Part shown: positions 33,213 through 44,570 of the stretch, piece by piece
Position numbering within the stretch: position 1 is the first letter of the stretch
Layout of the letters: each line of letters starts with the position of its first letter
NCBI GenBank assembly: GCA_963971225.1
Contig: OZ020268.1
Location: 37,726,848 to 37,790,847 of the forward strand
Direction of reading: 5' to 3'
DNA: 64,000 nt
Source: Melieria omissa
Taxonomy: Eukaryota > Arthropoda > Insecta > Diptera > Ulidiidae
Made by a program: the position numbers and the translations under genes
The notes under the pieces: generated by a model
Seen by the model: the letters and a program-made list of their open reading frames with translations, nothing else
Database searches by the model: none
Told to the model about the DNA's origin: nothing

Positions 33213-34814
33213 GTAAGTTGGAGTGCTTTTTGTAAATACGAGATATTCTCACAAGATCGGTAGCCTATTTACTACTCATGTCCAACGACTGTGCCTTTGC
33301 ACATTGGTTTGTTCGTTTACTCTAAGCTTAACTGTTCTATTTGTTGTACAAGCATTTCAATTGTTTTGGCAGTTCTGCAATATTGCAGTACTAAAGTATT
33401 CACGTTGTACAGGGGAATTTGTTTTATGGGTCATAGACAGCTATTACTCACTCTGATTCGAATTCTATGCAATTAAAAAACTAGAAAATAACCCTATTGA
33501 ACCCAGATAGCATCCGACTCTGAATCTATTTTGACATGCAGATATTTGAACTTAAACCAGGACCCTACAATAGAAAAAGAAGGAGTTTCTGGCTTATACT
33601 ATATCTGACATTATATATCTGAAATTCTACAGAGACTTGGAGAACAGCATGAAAAAATATATAAAGGCCGAGGCCAGGGTAATGCAAAGTAATGCAAAAA
33701 TCATTGATTTGCAGATATTTCGTGGTTTGACTATCTTGTTCAGACTGCAGAATCGTCATGGGAGCATTAGGACAGGATGGGAAAGTTATGAAAAGAGAAA
33801 GTTACAAAATGTTAAAAACTTAGAAAGGAAGACGAAACTTAAGAGTCACTAGAAGAAGAAAAAAATGTTCTCAGCGTACGTCCCGCCATCCCCAAACAAC
33901 GCTTGGTAATCTTGGGGCCATATGAGTTCGCCGGACTAGTTGAATCTCCATGATATTACTCCATCGGATCTCCATCTGATATCACTAGGTACCCAATAAG
34001 AGTCTTTATGTGACCATTTGTGGCCAGCCAGTTATAGGTACCTATATACCTTCTAATTAAAATCGTGTTACTTGATTTGGTTCTTTGTAGCTACAAAAGC
34101 TCACTCACACTCTTTAAAACCTTAAACTTAATTTGAGCTAAGAGAAGAACATAAGACTTTGACTCCAAATGTCAGTAGAAAAAAAATTTAACCTCTTTTA
34201 AGGAAAAGCTAGAATAAAAAAATACATGTTTGTTGAATTCAAAATCTTTATTTCTATAGCATTAACAACTTCAAGTGGGAACACTCAGGATTTCTTTGTT
34301 TAACGAAAGTGCCTAGAAGGTGAAATATATATTCGGTATCGCCTTTATTGCATAAGAAACAAGGGCTCGATTCAGTGGAGTTTTGTACACAACTTTTGAG
34401 CTTAAATAGCGACGACAATTATATCCCCCAACTAAAATTGTTATTTTATACAAAAGTAAAAGTATCATTTTTTAATTAATTTAAATATTCTAAAATACGG
34501 GTTTTCAAGTTGTATACCTGATTGTATTTTTCAGTTAATTAGTTAGTTTAGTTAGTTACTAATTATGAAAGAGAACATTTTTCAACAGAAACAAAGCAAA
34601 ACTAAATTTTCATGACCCTTCCTCACAAATCGGTGTCCACTGGTCTGAAATCTGTGAAAGCGATTTTCAATTTAGTTCTTTACAGTGTCTCCAGGCGTAT
34701 TGTTGTAGATTGTAAAGAAAAAAGTATTGGATCAAGTCAAGCTATATGATTAAGGTGGTCAACTGAATGCTTCATCTTTTGGCACATAACATAATCAAAT
34801 TTTGTTTGTTTGAA
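33213..34814. other. non-coding DNA, no gene seen
   Basis: AT-rich, without recognisable exons, repeats with clear ends or RNA genes. If the promoter at 32.75 kb is real this is the start of its first intron. Confidence 0.4.
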
Positions 34815-35410
34815 ATAAACGAGCAAACGCGCAAGGAATGAACGCTATTGATGCGAGGCATTGCGGTGATTCAGGAAGAATATAGAAGTTAGGTGACAGG
34901 GTTTAGAGTGAAGAAGTTATAGTCTCTTGTGTAGAACCCATCAAGATCATTGGTGCTGGGGAAAATATCTGCAGGGCGACCATCCTACAACCGTGCAGTG
35001 CCCACCAGAATCGTACTCTCTCTGTAGCGGGTTGGAATATCGTTTCAATGTGAAGTGCATGGGCGCCAGTGGTCTGATGGCATCAGATGGTTCATGGGCT
35101 CTGAACAATTACCGAAAAGGTATCTGTAAAATAAGACCACGCATGCCTCGCTGCGACGATGCTCCAAGATCAATAAAGCTGCTTTTGAGGGTGTTCTACT
35201 GTTCCCTATAAGCTTGATCGCATAGTCCAGGAGCTCCAAATAGGTTTTTGAAGCACACACTCACATGTTCGATTTAAACTCCATTTTTGGTCGAATATAG
35301 GTATTGTAAATTATGCAGAGATTAGACGGAGTGAAATATTTTTTGTATCGCTTTAGAAAACCAAGGCCATTGTCTGTTTCTTTCGACACGTCACAAATGT
35401 GGTCCATCTA
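34815..35410 (-). mobile_element. Jockey/CR1-like non-LTR retrotransposon, 5'-truncated 3' end
   Basis: The minus strand encodes LELLDYAIKLIGNSRTPSKA, then LEHRRSEACVVLFYRYLFGN, the thumb/C-terminal part of a non-LTR reverse transcriptase. It is followed by a 3' tail (gcgaggcattg, gaacccatcaagat). Both parts are shared with the copy at 61405-62285. Strongly degraded. Confidence 0.8.
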
Positions 35411-35698
35411 TTTTATCACAGATAGTTCTTATCTCTCTACTGTTGTTCCTAATCGAAGAACAGAAATTTGTTCACAGTTGGAACAGAACATTTCCAGATA
35501 CCTGAAATGACTTTCTCCTAAAAAAATATCCTCCCAAAAATGTGAAAAATCTCCACAAAATAATTTAAAAAAAAAATAAAAATTAAAAACATTAAAAAAT
35601 AATTTAAAAAATATATATATTTGTCGTTTTAAACTAAGGAATTAAAATTCGCTTTTGTAAACTTTCTCCATTCATTGTATTAATTATAAACTTTGATG

Positions 35699-36185
35699 CC
35701 TCGAACACATAGACGACGGAAGCGACACGGCCACGCGACCGCAGAATGGCGTTAGCTTCAATGGTCGCAATGTGTAGTTGGCAACGTGATTACAATGATG
35801 GCGGCAGCAGTAGCACAACAATCATATGTTTTGTGACGCTTGAATTTTCACAAGTTCGTATATGTTTAGAACTGTTGAAGTTCAGCAATGAATAATTTAA
35901 AATCGTTTGTTAATTTTGCTAACGCAGTAACCAAAATAATAAATACACATTTGTCTCATGAAGCAGCTGAGCAAAGTATGCAAAGAAGCAATTGATGTTG
36001 CCAATCTAAAAAGTTATACCAATTGGTGTAGTTTTGTCGCTTACGAAATAGAGACTAGTTTTATGTTTGGCTACAGCGACATTTGTGTTCGTGCTGTCGT
36101 CAAAATAATCCCTCCCATACGACTGTTCTGATTCTATATTTTGATAGATGCAGTCGTGTCGCTGCCGTTGTCTATGTGTTCGGGG
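35699..36185. mobile_element. TIR-bounded non-autonomous DNA element, 487 bp
   Basis: Inverted ends of about 33 bp: CCTCGAACACATAGACGACG on the left and CCCCGAACACATAGACAACG read inward from the right, continuing with a shared GCGACACG block. No clear target duplication, and no reading frame. Superfamily not assigned. Confidence 0.65.
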
Positions 36186-36557
36186 TATGAAGCATAAAAT
36201 TCAATTAAATTAAACACTATAGCTTTCAATATTCAAGGCTTCAGTGCCAACAATGATGTCAAATGTATAACGAACTAAATTTCCGACGCTTTCTTCTAAA
36301 CAATTCTTCCTTTTAAAATTCGAAAAAGGGAAAATCACTTAAATCTAGTAGAAAATCTCCTGATCTGGCAACACTGAGTTGGAGTCACGTTGGAGTCGAA
36401 TACACACTTTTATGCTGATTTCAAAAAGTTAGGTGCGAGATTTTCCATTAGAATTTTTAGACTCAGAGGTTAGGTTTCCACCGATAGAGGTTCAAACTAG
36501 GAGTGGAGCGTCGCCTTGGCACAAACCAACTATGACGCCGGCGGATGAATTGCTTAA

Positions 36558-36867
36558 CACGTTGAGTCCGGCGCCGGATTTGCTGTCCTTTCCGTTCAGC
36601 CGGTAGCCGGCGAGCGATACAGTGTTGTAGGGTATCGCCAAGAGATAAGGAATTTATCTTCTTGTTGAGTATGCTTCAATAAATTTCATTAAAACAACAT
36701 TTTGTCACATTACAATCAGACTATATTTATTTTTTAACTTTAATACTGTTGGGCCCACGGACCGACGCCAGCCAAACGAAAATTCTAGTGCCGGGTCTCA
36801 GGGACCGGCGCCGGCCACACGGAAAGTTCACTGCCGGTCCCCAGGGACCGGCGCCGGGCCTAACGTG
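36558..36867. mobile_element. GC-rich piggyBac-like MITE, 310 bp
   Basis: TTAA at 36554-36557 and 36868-36871. Inverted ends CACGTTGAGTCCGGCGCCGG (left) and CACGTTAGGCCCGGCGCCGG (right, inward): 20 bp with three mismatches. The right half also has two tandem copies of an agggaccggcgccgg block. It stands out as a GC-rich patch in AT-rich DNA. No coding capacity. Confidence 0.82.
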
Positions 36868-36871
36868 TTAA

Positions 36872-37782
36872 ACAATTTAACCAACACCGATTTGAAAATT
36901 TAACAACTTTGTTCCTATTTTTGCTGGTATTATTATATATGAATAGCAGCGAGAACTGAATATTTACTTAAATGAACTCAGCACTGTGGCCAACATGATT
37001 CCGAGTGTATTTGAAATAATTAAATTGTAGTTTGAATCATAACGAATGCATGTAAAAACGTTTGAAACACTCGCCACACACACAAAATACGAAAATGAAA
37101 AAATGTTAAAAATATCCACACAAAGTATATAATTGTCCAATTTGGCGATGATGATTGGACGCAATAGTGCGAACGCGAACGGGCGCTGCGCCGATGAGCA
37201 GCGCGGATGTGCACTTACATGGCGTTGATAATGGCTGCCGGTGTTTGATGATCAGCTAAGCATATATATATTTACTCGTATGTAGGCGAGTGGCAGCGAC
37301 AGTGCCGGCGTGCATTTAGCCGTGAACTAAATGCGGGCGGCAACGTTGCAAGTGTCGCTCTCGTCATGTGAGCAGACTAAACGTGATCGGTGCGCACATG
37401 CCGGAAGTACGCCATGATGGCGCTGTCGTACCAAATTTCGATTTTTACTCAACAATTTTAAACGACCAGCCACAACTAAGAAATGTGTATACATATATTT
37501 ACATACATACATAAGTATATATATAAACTATTGCCGCGTTGTCACACGATCCCACACAATTCGGTCAGTGTGATGGTGTTGTGTTTAATTGAGAATGCAA
37601 TCAGATTAGGATATTCGAAAAAAAACTATCAACATGGCAACAAAAAATCAGAGCGAATGCGCTGTTTGCGCTTCAAGAGCGATCAAGCGGCCGATCGATG
37701 TCGCTGATTGTGTGAACGCACCATTACCACTCGACACATTATTTAATTCGATCAAATTGCTTTAAAAATAAAACAAAAAATC

Positions 37783-37814
<32 letters not shown>

Positions 37815-39260
37815 CGGGACGATCACAACTGGTGATTATAATGTCGAAAAAAAGAAGAAGAGAAACAGAGGCTGCAGCAATTTCCATTTCTATGTGCGAA
37901 TGGTGACACACTTTGTGGCGGCCGCTGCTGCCGCTGGACAGCGCACGCATGCGCAAATTGCCGTGCGACAGCAGCCTTGTGCCCATTGCTGGCGGCCCTT
38001 TCCCGCCCCCCGCCGTAGCCTTTCTTCTTTGGCGAAACGTTGTCGTGCGGCCAAGTGTTCTGGAAGTTTTTCAGAGCCGAACAAAACAATGTCAGGCCGC
38101 CCGCACAAGTGGACAATCATTTTAGCAATTCATTTGCTTGCCGTTGTTGTTTTTGTTGTTGTTGTTTTTCATGCATGCACGTCGCCCAACGCGCGTTTCG
38201 GCACATGCATTTTTGTCAGACGTAGTTACAGCCATAATTATTTTTGTAATTTTCCATAAACTGCAACAGCAACAACAACAACAACAACAATCGTAACAAA
38301 TGCAATGCAGCCAACTGTTGACGGTTGTTGTTGTTGTTGCTAATGGCCAACAGCGAGAGCAGCAAAAATTACAGTCACAATTGCGGGCAGCGGAAAAAAT
38401 CACATTTCCACAATAATCACAATTGTGAAAATCGAAATTAAAACGAAACAATAAACAATTTTGCAAATGAGCGAAATATGAATACACACACACACATACA
38501 CATACACACTTGCACACCAATCAGCCACGTTTGCAGTGAAAAATGGCAAATGAAAAATAGAATTATAAACACTCCAATTGTAATGTGGTTAATCAGTTGC
38601 TTTGTTGTTGCTTTTATTGTCAATGCTGTTCTTGTAGTTGTAGTTGTTGTTGATTTTGCTGCAGCTACTTGCCAGAGCTGTAGATGTCGCTTGTGGCCTG
38701 CATTTCCGTTTTTTGCACTTAAAGCCGAAATGAAACTAACCAGCGAACTCATTGCCACTTGTTTTTATCTGTTAAACCTAACAATTTGCCTAAAGTGCCA
38801 TAAGTCGCAAATTGACTTGAGCGAAAATTTCTTGTTGTTTGCAGTTGACTTTATTATTTTTTGTGCGCCACTGTCAGCCGTGTGACATAATTTCCATGCG
38901 ACCTTAAGTCGGACCGCTTACTGCATGTGTCAAGCTTTGATACATTCGACATTGTGAGAAATGCACTAACAATGCGCTAACAGTTTTCTGCTTGTGAGGG
39001 TTAAGTACTCGAAAAATTGTTTAGAAATAAGTGTGAGATACATTTTTGTTGCGTTTTTTTCGACTTGAACAGACTACAGAGACCATTGTTCAGGTCATAC
39101 ATTGTTCAGATTGTACAGTTTTCAGATTACCGATCGTTCTATTAACTAAAGGCAGGGAATTGCTAGATCATTGTGGGCTTGATTCTCTACTCAAGCAACA
39201 TCAAACAAGGAAGACTTGTCTTTGCTTGCTGAGAGGAAAATAATTGTCTACGAGAAAGCT
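36872..39260. other. non-coding island with many trinucleotide microsatellites
   Basis: From about 37140 to 38900 GC content rises and CAA/GTT runs abound: (CAA)11 at 37782-37814, GTT runs at 38143-38168 and 38322-38339, CAA at 38268-38290, and CA repeats near 38484-38510. Such tracts are common in regulatory DNA and long 5' UTRs of fly genes. Frames here are low-complexity (poly Val, Cys, Thr) and I do not regard any as coding. Confidence 0.45.
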
Positions 39261-39267
39261 TACCTAC

Positions 39268-40478
39268 AACTGAAGACACAACTAGAAACTGAAGCGACTG
39301 AAACAGAAGCTCCAACCAGAAATTAAAGCGAATAAAACTGAATCCTTAAGCAGATTCTCAAGCGACTGAATCTGAAACTTCAACCAGAAACTAAACTTCC
39401 AATCAGGCATTGAAGCAACTAAAACTGAAGCTTAAACCAGAAACTGAAGCAACTGAAACTGAAGCTTCAACCAAAATCTGAAGCGACTGAAGCTGAAGCT
39501 TCAACAAGAAATTTAAAGCACGGAAATTAAAGCTTCAACCAGAAATTGAAGCGACTGAGACTGAAGCTTCAACCAGAAATTGAAACCACGGAAATTGAAG
39601 GTTTAACCAGAAATTTAAACCACGGAAATTGAAGCTTCAATCAGAAATTGAAGCGAGTGAAACTGAAGCTTCAATCAGAAATTAAAGCAACTGAAACTGA
39701 AGCTTCAACCAGAAACTGAAGCGACTGATAGTGAAACTTCAACCAGAAATTGAAACCGCGAAACTGAACCAACCAGAAACTGTAGCGACTGAAACTGAAG
39801 CTTCAACCAGAAACTGAAGCGACGTAAACAGAAATTTCAACCAGAAACTGAAACTTTAACCAGAAATCGAAGCAACTAAAACTGAAGCTCCAACCAGAAA
39901 CTGAAGCGACAAACTGAAGGTTTAACCAGAAATTGAAGCGACTGAAACTGAAGCTTCAACCAGTTATTGTAGCCACGAAAATTAAAGCTTCAACCAGAAA
40001 CTGAACCGACTGAAACTGAAGCTTCAACTAGAAACTGAAGCGACATAAACAGAAATTTCAACCAGAAACTGAAACTTTAACCAGAAACTGAAGCGACTGA
40101 AACTGAAGTTTCAGCCAGAAACTGAAGCGACTGCTAGTGAAGCTTCAACCAGAAATTGAAGCGACGTAAACATAAATTTCAACCAGAAGCTGAAGATCCA
40201 ACCAGAACCTGAAGCGACTTAAACTGAAGCTTTAGACAGAAATTGAAGCGACTGAAACTGAAGTTTCAACCAGAAACTAAAGGGACTGAAGCTGGAGCTT
40301 CAACAGAAATTGAAACCACGGAAATTGAAGCTTCGATCAGAAACTAGTGCGACTGAAACTGAAATTTTATCTAGAAACTTTCAAAAAAAAAGGTTTCAAT
40401 CAAAAAGTGAAGCCACTAAAACTGAAGAATCAACCTAAAACTAACCTAATCGAAGCTTAAGCTTTAACCAGAAATCGA
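39268..40478. repeat. 34-bp minisatellite array, about 1.2 kb
   Basis: About 35 diverged head-to-tail copies of a 34-bp unit made of ACTGAAGCGACTGAAACTG plus AAGCTTCAACCAGAA. Some copies are shortened, or have ggaaattg in place of gaaactg. The period is not a multiple of three and stops are frequent, so it is not a coding repeat. The unit contains the palindrome gaagcttc. Confidence 0.9.
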
Positions 40479-41229
40479 AGCAACACTTCATCCCTTTTTT
40501 GAGTTGTTTCCCCAATTGCAGAACAGACTTTGTTTCTATATCTGACTAAGATACGAAAAAAAGCCATGACTAATGTAAATATTTCAGAAACATCTCTTCT
40601 AACTTGTACAAAACAATTTTCTTCGAATTGTATTCAAACCATTCCTTGAAGTTAATTTTTTTTCATTTTCTTGGCTGTCATTTGTGAAATGTTTTCAAAA
40701 GAATGATTAACCAACCATTGCTGTGAAAAGACAAAAGTAATCTAAAATTGGAAAAGTTCTTTGAACTTATAAAACAGCTGTGTACACCCACATTCTCGAC
40801 TGGTTAATGAAACAATCTGGTGTCGTTGCCAAAAGGCAGCTTTCATCTGACTTTTAATTAACTTCAGTTGTCGATAAACAATTTTCAAATTGTTTTACTT
40901 GTAAAAAGTTTTATGATCATTTAAATGCAGTTTTTATTAATATTTTAACTTAATGGCCCATAATAACTCATTGGGGCGTTTTGACCTGCCGGAAGTGTTC
41001 TTTCTTTAAGCTTCTTGTGTACGCGTGACTTATCCAGTTGGTCAGCGTAAAAGGTGTGATAGGATTTCCTCAACTTGGTCCTTCGGTCGTTTTGCAATAG
41101 TTTAAGTAAATCAGTTGGTTAAAATTGAAATTGAAGTTGAAAGTTGAATCCAAGGGGAAACAATATGAGGTGAAACAATAAGCCATGCAATACTCAATAG
41201 TTGTAAGTTATAGTTTTGTTTGTTGTTTC
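40479..41229. other. non-coding DNA
   Basis: Nothing recognised except a short block at about 41060-41095 (cctcaacttggtccttcggtcg) matching the repeat of 28225-28440 and 45650-45850. Confidence 0.4.
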
Positions 41230-41410
41230 ATAGACGAGTCCCTTTGTATATGGTCGGTATGGAATCTGAAGCTTTTGATGTTTTCAATGGTCTTGAGTGA
41301 AACAATAGAATATTTAGGGCGTCGAAAGAAGCAGCAAGTTTCTGCCTCGAATTTTTGAAACGGTGCTGGAAATACTTCATTCCTTCTAATCTCCGGCTGA
41401 TTTACATACA
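41230..41410 (+). mobile_element. Jockey/CR1-like non-LTR fragment
   Basis: The plus strand encodes EAASFCLEFLKRCWKYF followed by IPSNLRLIYI. This matches VSKEAAMCLGFLKRCKKYFT of the copy at 61405-62285. A short piece of reverse transcriptase, degraded at both ends. Confidence 0.75.
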
Positions 41411-41467
41411 AGACATATCCATCTCTTTAAAACCAACAGAATATTACACAAAAATGAAGGCTTTTAA

Positions 41468-42004
41468 CCCATTCCAACCGGATGGGGTGAAATTTCACCC
41501 CCTGGAATGGTGATCCTTTTTTGGGCTCCCTGACTAAATGTGTTATGCGATTTGGCTGAACTTTTGTAGAATGAATTGGAATAGATGCAGGTTTATTTCG
41601 CTTTTAATAATTTTGAAGAATTGTGCCATTAAGTTATCCCGATCCGTGTTTAAAGTCGACTAACTTGTTTTGTGAACCTTATTAAGAAAATTCTTAAAAA
41701 TACGAAATATTGGAAATTCCAGCAGTTTTTTCTGGAGTATGTTGTTCATTGAACTGCATATCTTCTGTGAATTGTTGGTATTGCTTGTACAATCTACCTG
41801 TGTACAATGAATGATTTTCCAGAAAGGGGTGAAATTTCACCCATCCTGGTGCCGGACTGGTAAAATTTAACCCCCTCTATATCTCAGGGGCTATGTCAGG
41901 TAGATACCTGAATTTTTGTGTATAACTATTCTAAGCATCCCTTACCAACATATGTAAATTTAGACAAAATTCGCTGGCCAGAACTATATGCAGGCAGTAA
42001 TGGG
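41468..42004. mobile_element. piggyBac-like MITE, 537 bp
   Basis: TTAA at 41464-41467 and 42005-42008. Inverted ends CCCATTCCAACCGG (left) and CCCATTACTGCCTG (right, inward) share CCCATT and scattered bases. Palindromic ggggtgaaatttcacccc-type blocks lie near the left end and at about 41825. The CCC-initial terminus and TTAA fit piggyBac. It sits inside retrotransposon debris. No transposase. Confidence 0.7.
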
Positions 42005-42012
42005 TTAATTAA

Positions 42013-42230
42013 CAATTCCATCTAATCTCCGGATAATTTACATACATCACCTATGTTTCCCTCAAAAGAGAGCTTGAGGGAAACACTTGTGTGGAGTAGC
42101 ATCACAAACTCATCTGGAGCTTTCGGACCGTCTTTTAAAATGTGCATTAAAGTTTATGAAAGACAGAAGTGTATTCAACTCCATTGACTTGTTGGACATT
42201 GTCAAACCTATTGTCATCAGTTAATATATA
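42013..42230 (+). mobile_element. Jockey/CR1-like non-LTR fragment
   Basis: It starts with a repeat of the end of the 41230-41410 fragment (atctaatctccgg.taatttacataca). It then encodes LELSDRLLKCALKFMKDRS and SIDLLDI, matching LDRVQNRAIELIGDSR...SIDSLEH of the 61.6-kb copy. Plus strand. Confidence 0.65.
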
Positions 42231-43379
42231 TCATCATATCATATTATCACATTATATATATATTTCTGCCGCTTTTGAACGGTAGATTCTCGGTTAAAAT
42301 GAACAAACCAATGTCGCAGACGTGGATTCCGGTGAGACCACATTGATCCAGCTCACCAGACCCAAAGCGTGGGTTCGTTTCTTAGTTTTTCTGGGCATTT
42401 GCAGAATAGTCTTCCTGTGAACAGTTTCCCTGATGTTTATTAAATGATTAAATTCAAGCGGAGTGCTTCGAAGTTTCCCTTCCAGCTATCAATATCTCTT
42501 TAACCTCTCTTCATCTCTATCTCTCTAAAGCCAATAGAATGTTACACAAAAATAGGGCTTTTAATTTACATTTCATTGCCGCTAAGTTAAGTTTGTAATA
42601 GTGACAAAGATTTCAAAAACTTTATTGCTAGTGATTTTAGTGAAAACTTTCGTAATTTGATGGAAACTAATACATTTATTTTAAATGTGTCATAATTTTT
42701 TGGACTCACTGTATTCTTAGTGGGAATTCTCACATATTGGAATAACCGCTGAGTGTTTTTATGTATCCAAATTTTAATCAGAAGTGAATTTTTTTATATT
42801 TTCTTTTGTTTTTTTTCACAAAATTGTAAACAAAAAGTTCCTAAAATTTGTATTTTAAAATTAACTGTCAATCAACTTTGAAAGCCATATGAGATCTATT
42901 TTTAAAACATTTATAATGCGTAATTTATAAAAAAAAAATTTCTGAAAATATCAAATATATTTTGTAAACAAAAAACAACAGGCTGGGTACACAATTTCAC
43001 GTTGTGCAGACGGTTGAAAGTCCCAACATGTGCCAACACAAGCTGTCAACAATGTCTGTGACCTGCAGCGAAATATTAACGATTCAAGTCAATAATCACA
43101 GATGACTATTAAATAAAACGTTACCTAAAATTTTACATTTTTAGAACTCTAAAACATATTTTTTGTAGTTTATTTTGTATGTTTTTGTATGTATGTATTT
43201 CCGCTTAAATGTCGGTAATTTCAGGGAAGAATTTAGAGCGAGGATGTTTGCGTCAAGCAAACTTGTACTGTCAAACGGAAGTGGTCTAAAAATGTGTGAA
43301 ATTAAGCCTAAATGAGTTGTGGACAACAACTACGCTGCACTGTAAGAACTTTGAATAAAAATAAAGGCACGTCCACACT
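42231..43379. other. non-coding DNA, partly duplicated
   Basis: The block at 42518-42560 repeats 41420-41465 (caatagaatgttacacaaaaa), so this is part of a local duplication. Otherwise AT-rich and unremarkable. Confidence 0.4.
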
Positions 43380-44570
43380 CCCAGCCAGCGTTTCTCATGC
43401 ACAGTTAGCTATCTTTAGTCTCTCACAGCCGGCAGCGATTGATGACTGAATGATGTGGTGACAAATTTCGTTGACGTTGCATTTCCAAACACACACACAC
43501 ACACAGCAACATATTCAAAGAAATTATATATAGAATTTGTAACTAAAGTACAACGTCACCTGAGCATTGCTGTTGTTGTGTCGCTGTCGCTGTTGCCGCC
43601 GTCTGTGTGCTAACAAAAATAAATAAACACTACTTGAGTGGAAGAAAAAATGTTGCTAGTTGCGCAGCGAAAAAAAGTCCATTTATAAATAAATAAAAGT
43701 CCCGCCCTGTATGCACGAAGCGCTGACTAAGCCACTACACGTTCATTCAACCGCTGCGAATTAGAATTTGCTCCCGTTGTCAGCTCGGTCAGATCTCCGC
43801 TCGACTCTAGCTTCCGCCGTCTCGGCCGTCAGCGCCCTTTGCACCTTTTCGCCCGCACGTCCGTGTGTCAGCAATCGACCGTCGCTGCGATGCTAATTTG
43901 CCACCTGCCTGTGACGGTGCGATCTGTGGCCGAGCGGCCAGTCTGATCCAAATCTATTTGTGCTGCTCGTCGTCCACTTGACTCTTTCGGTTTTCGTCGT
44001 CCACGGGACTTTGCCAACATGTCGATCGAGCTGAGTCGCTTCTAACAACTCGAGGCTGCCAGCAGTTTTGTAATAAATGTTTGTATGTTGCATGTTTTCG
44101 ATTTGCTCCAATCTCTGCGCGATTTCGACATTTCTGTCAGTGTTTCTACTTTTTTTTTTGTGTTTCTTAACAACAAAGTGTTAAATGAATTTTTTGTAGC
44201 ATCGTGACGTCCTGTACTTTACACTTGTGTGTGTTGTTTTTGCTTTCTGTTTGCCTCTGCAGCTTCTCCGCGCCGCGCACACAACTGCGCGCATACATCA
44301 ACATGGCATTTACTCCAGTTGCGCTGCGCCGCGTCCATCGATCGGTCAGCGAGTGGCGGTGCCGTGCCTGCCGTTTGCCACTTTGGACTTTAATTTGTAA
44401 CTTGGTGTTTGATATTTATTCAGCGCGATCGTCGCCACACGGCCACACTGGCATCGTTCGTGTGTTGATCGAACGTGTGCAAATACGGGCATCCAAAGAA
44501 ATGAAAAGAAGAACAGCGCCGAGCAGAAATTAAATATTTATTATCATTGCAGTTCGTTAGCATCTCTCGC
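43380..44570. other. GC-richer non-coding island, possible 5' exon or enhancer
   Basis: About 1.2 kb of clearly higher GC content with a (CA)n run at 43490-43505. Short frames in both strands have no recognisable protein. Composition resembles the other islands at 37.2-38.9, 47.9-48.7, 50.8-52.1 and 59.6-60.2 kb. Function unknown. Confidence 0.35.

Noticed and set aside
38122..38885. Frames rich in Val, Cys or Thr on both strands
   Set aside because: They are produced by GTT/CAA and CA microsatellites.
39268..40478. Regular short repeats resembling a CRISPR array
   Set aside because: The units are directly adjacent with no unique spacers, and the host is a eukaryote. It is a minisatellite.
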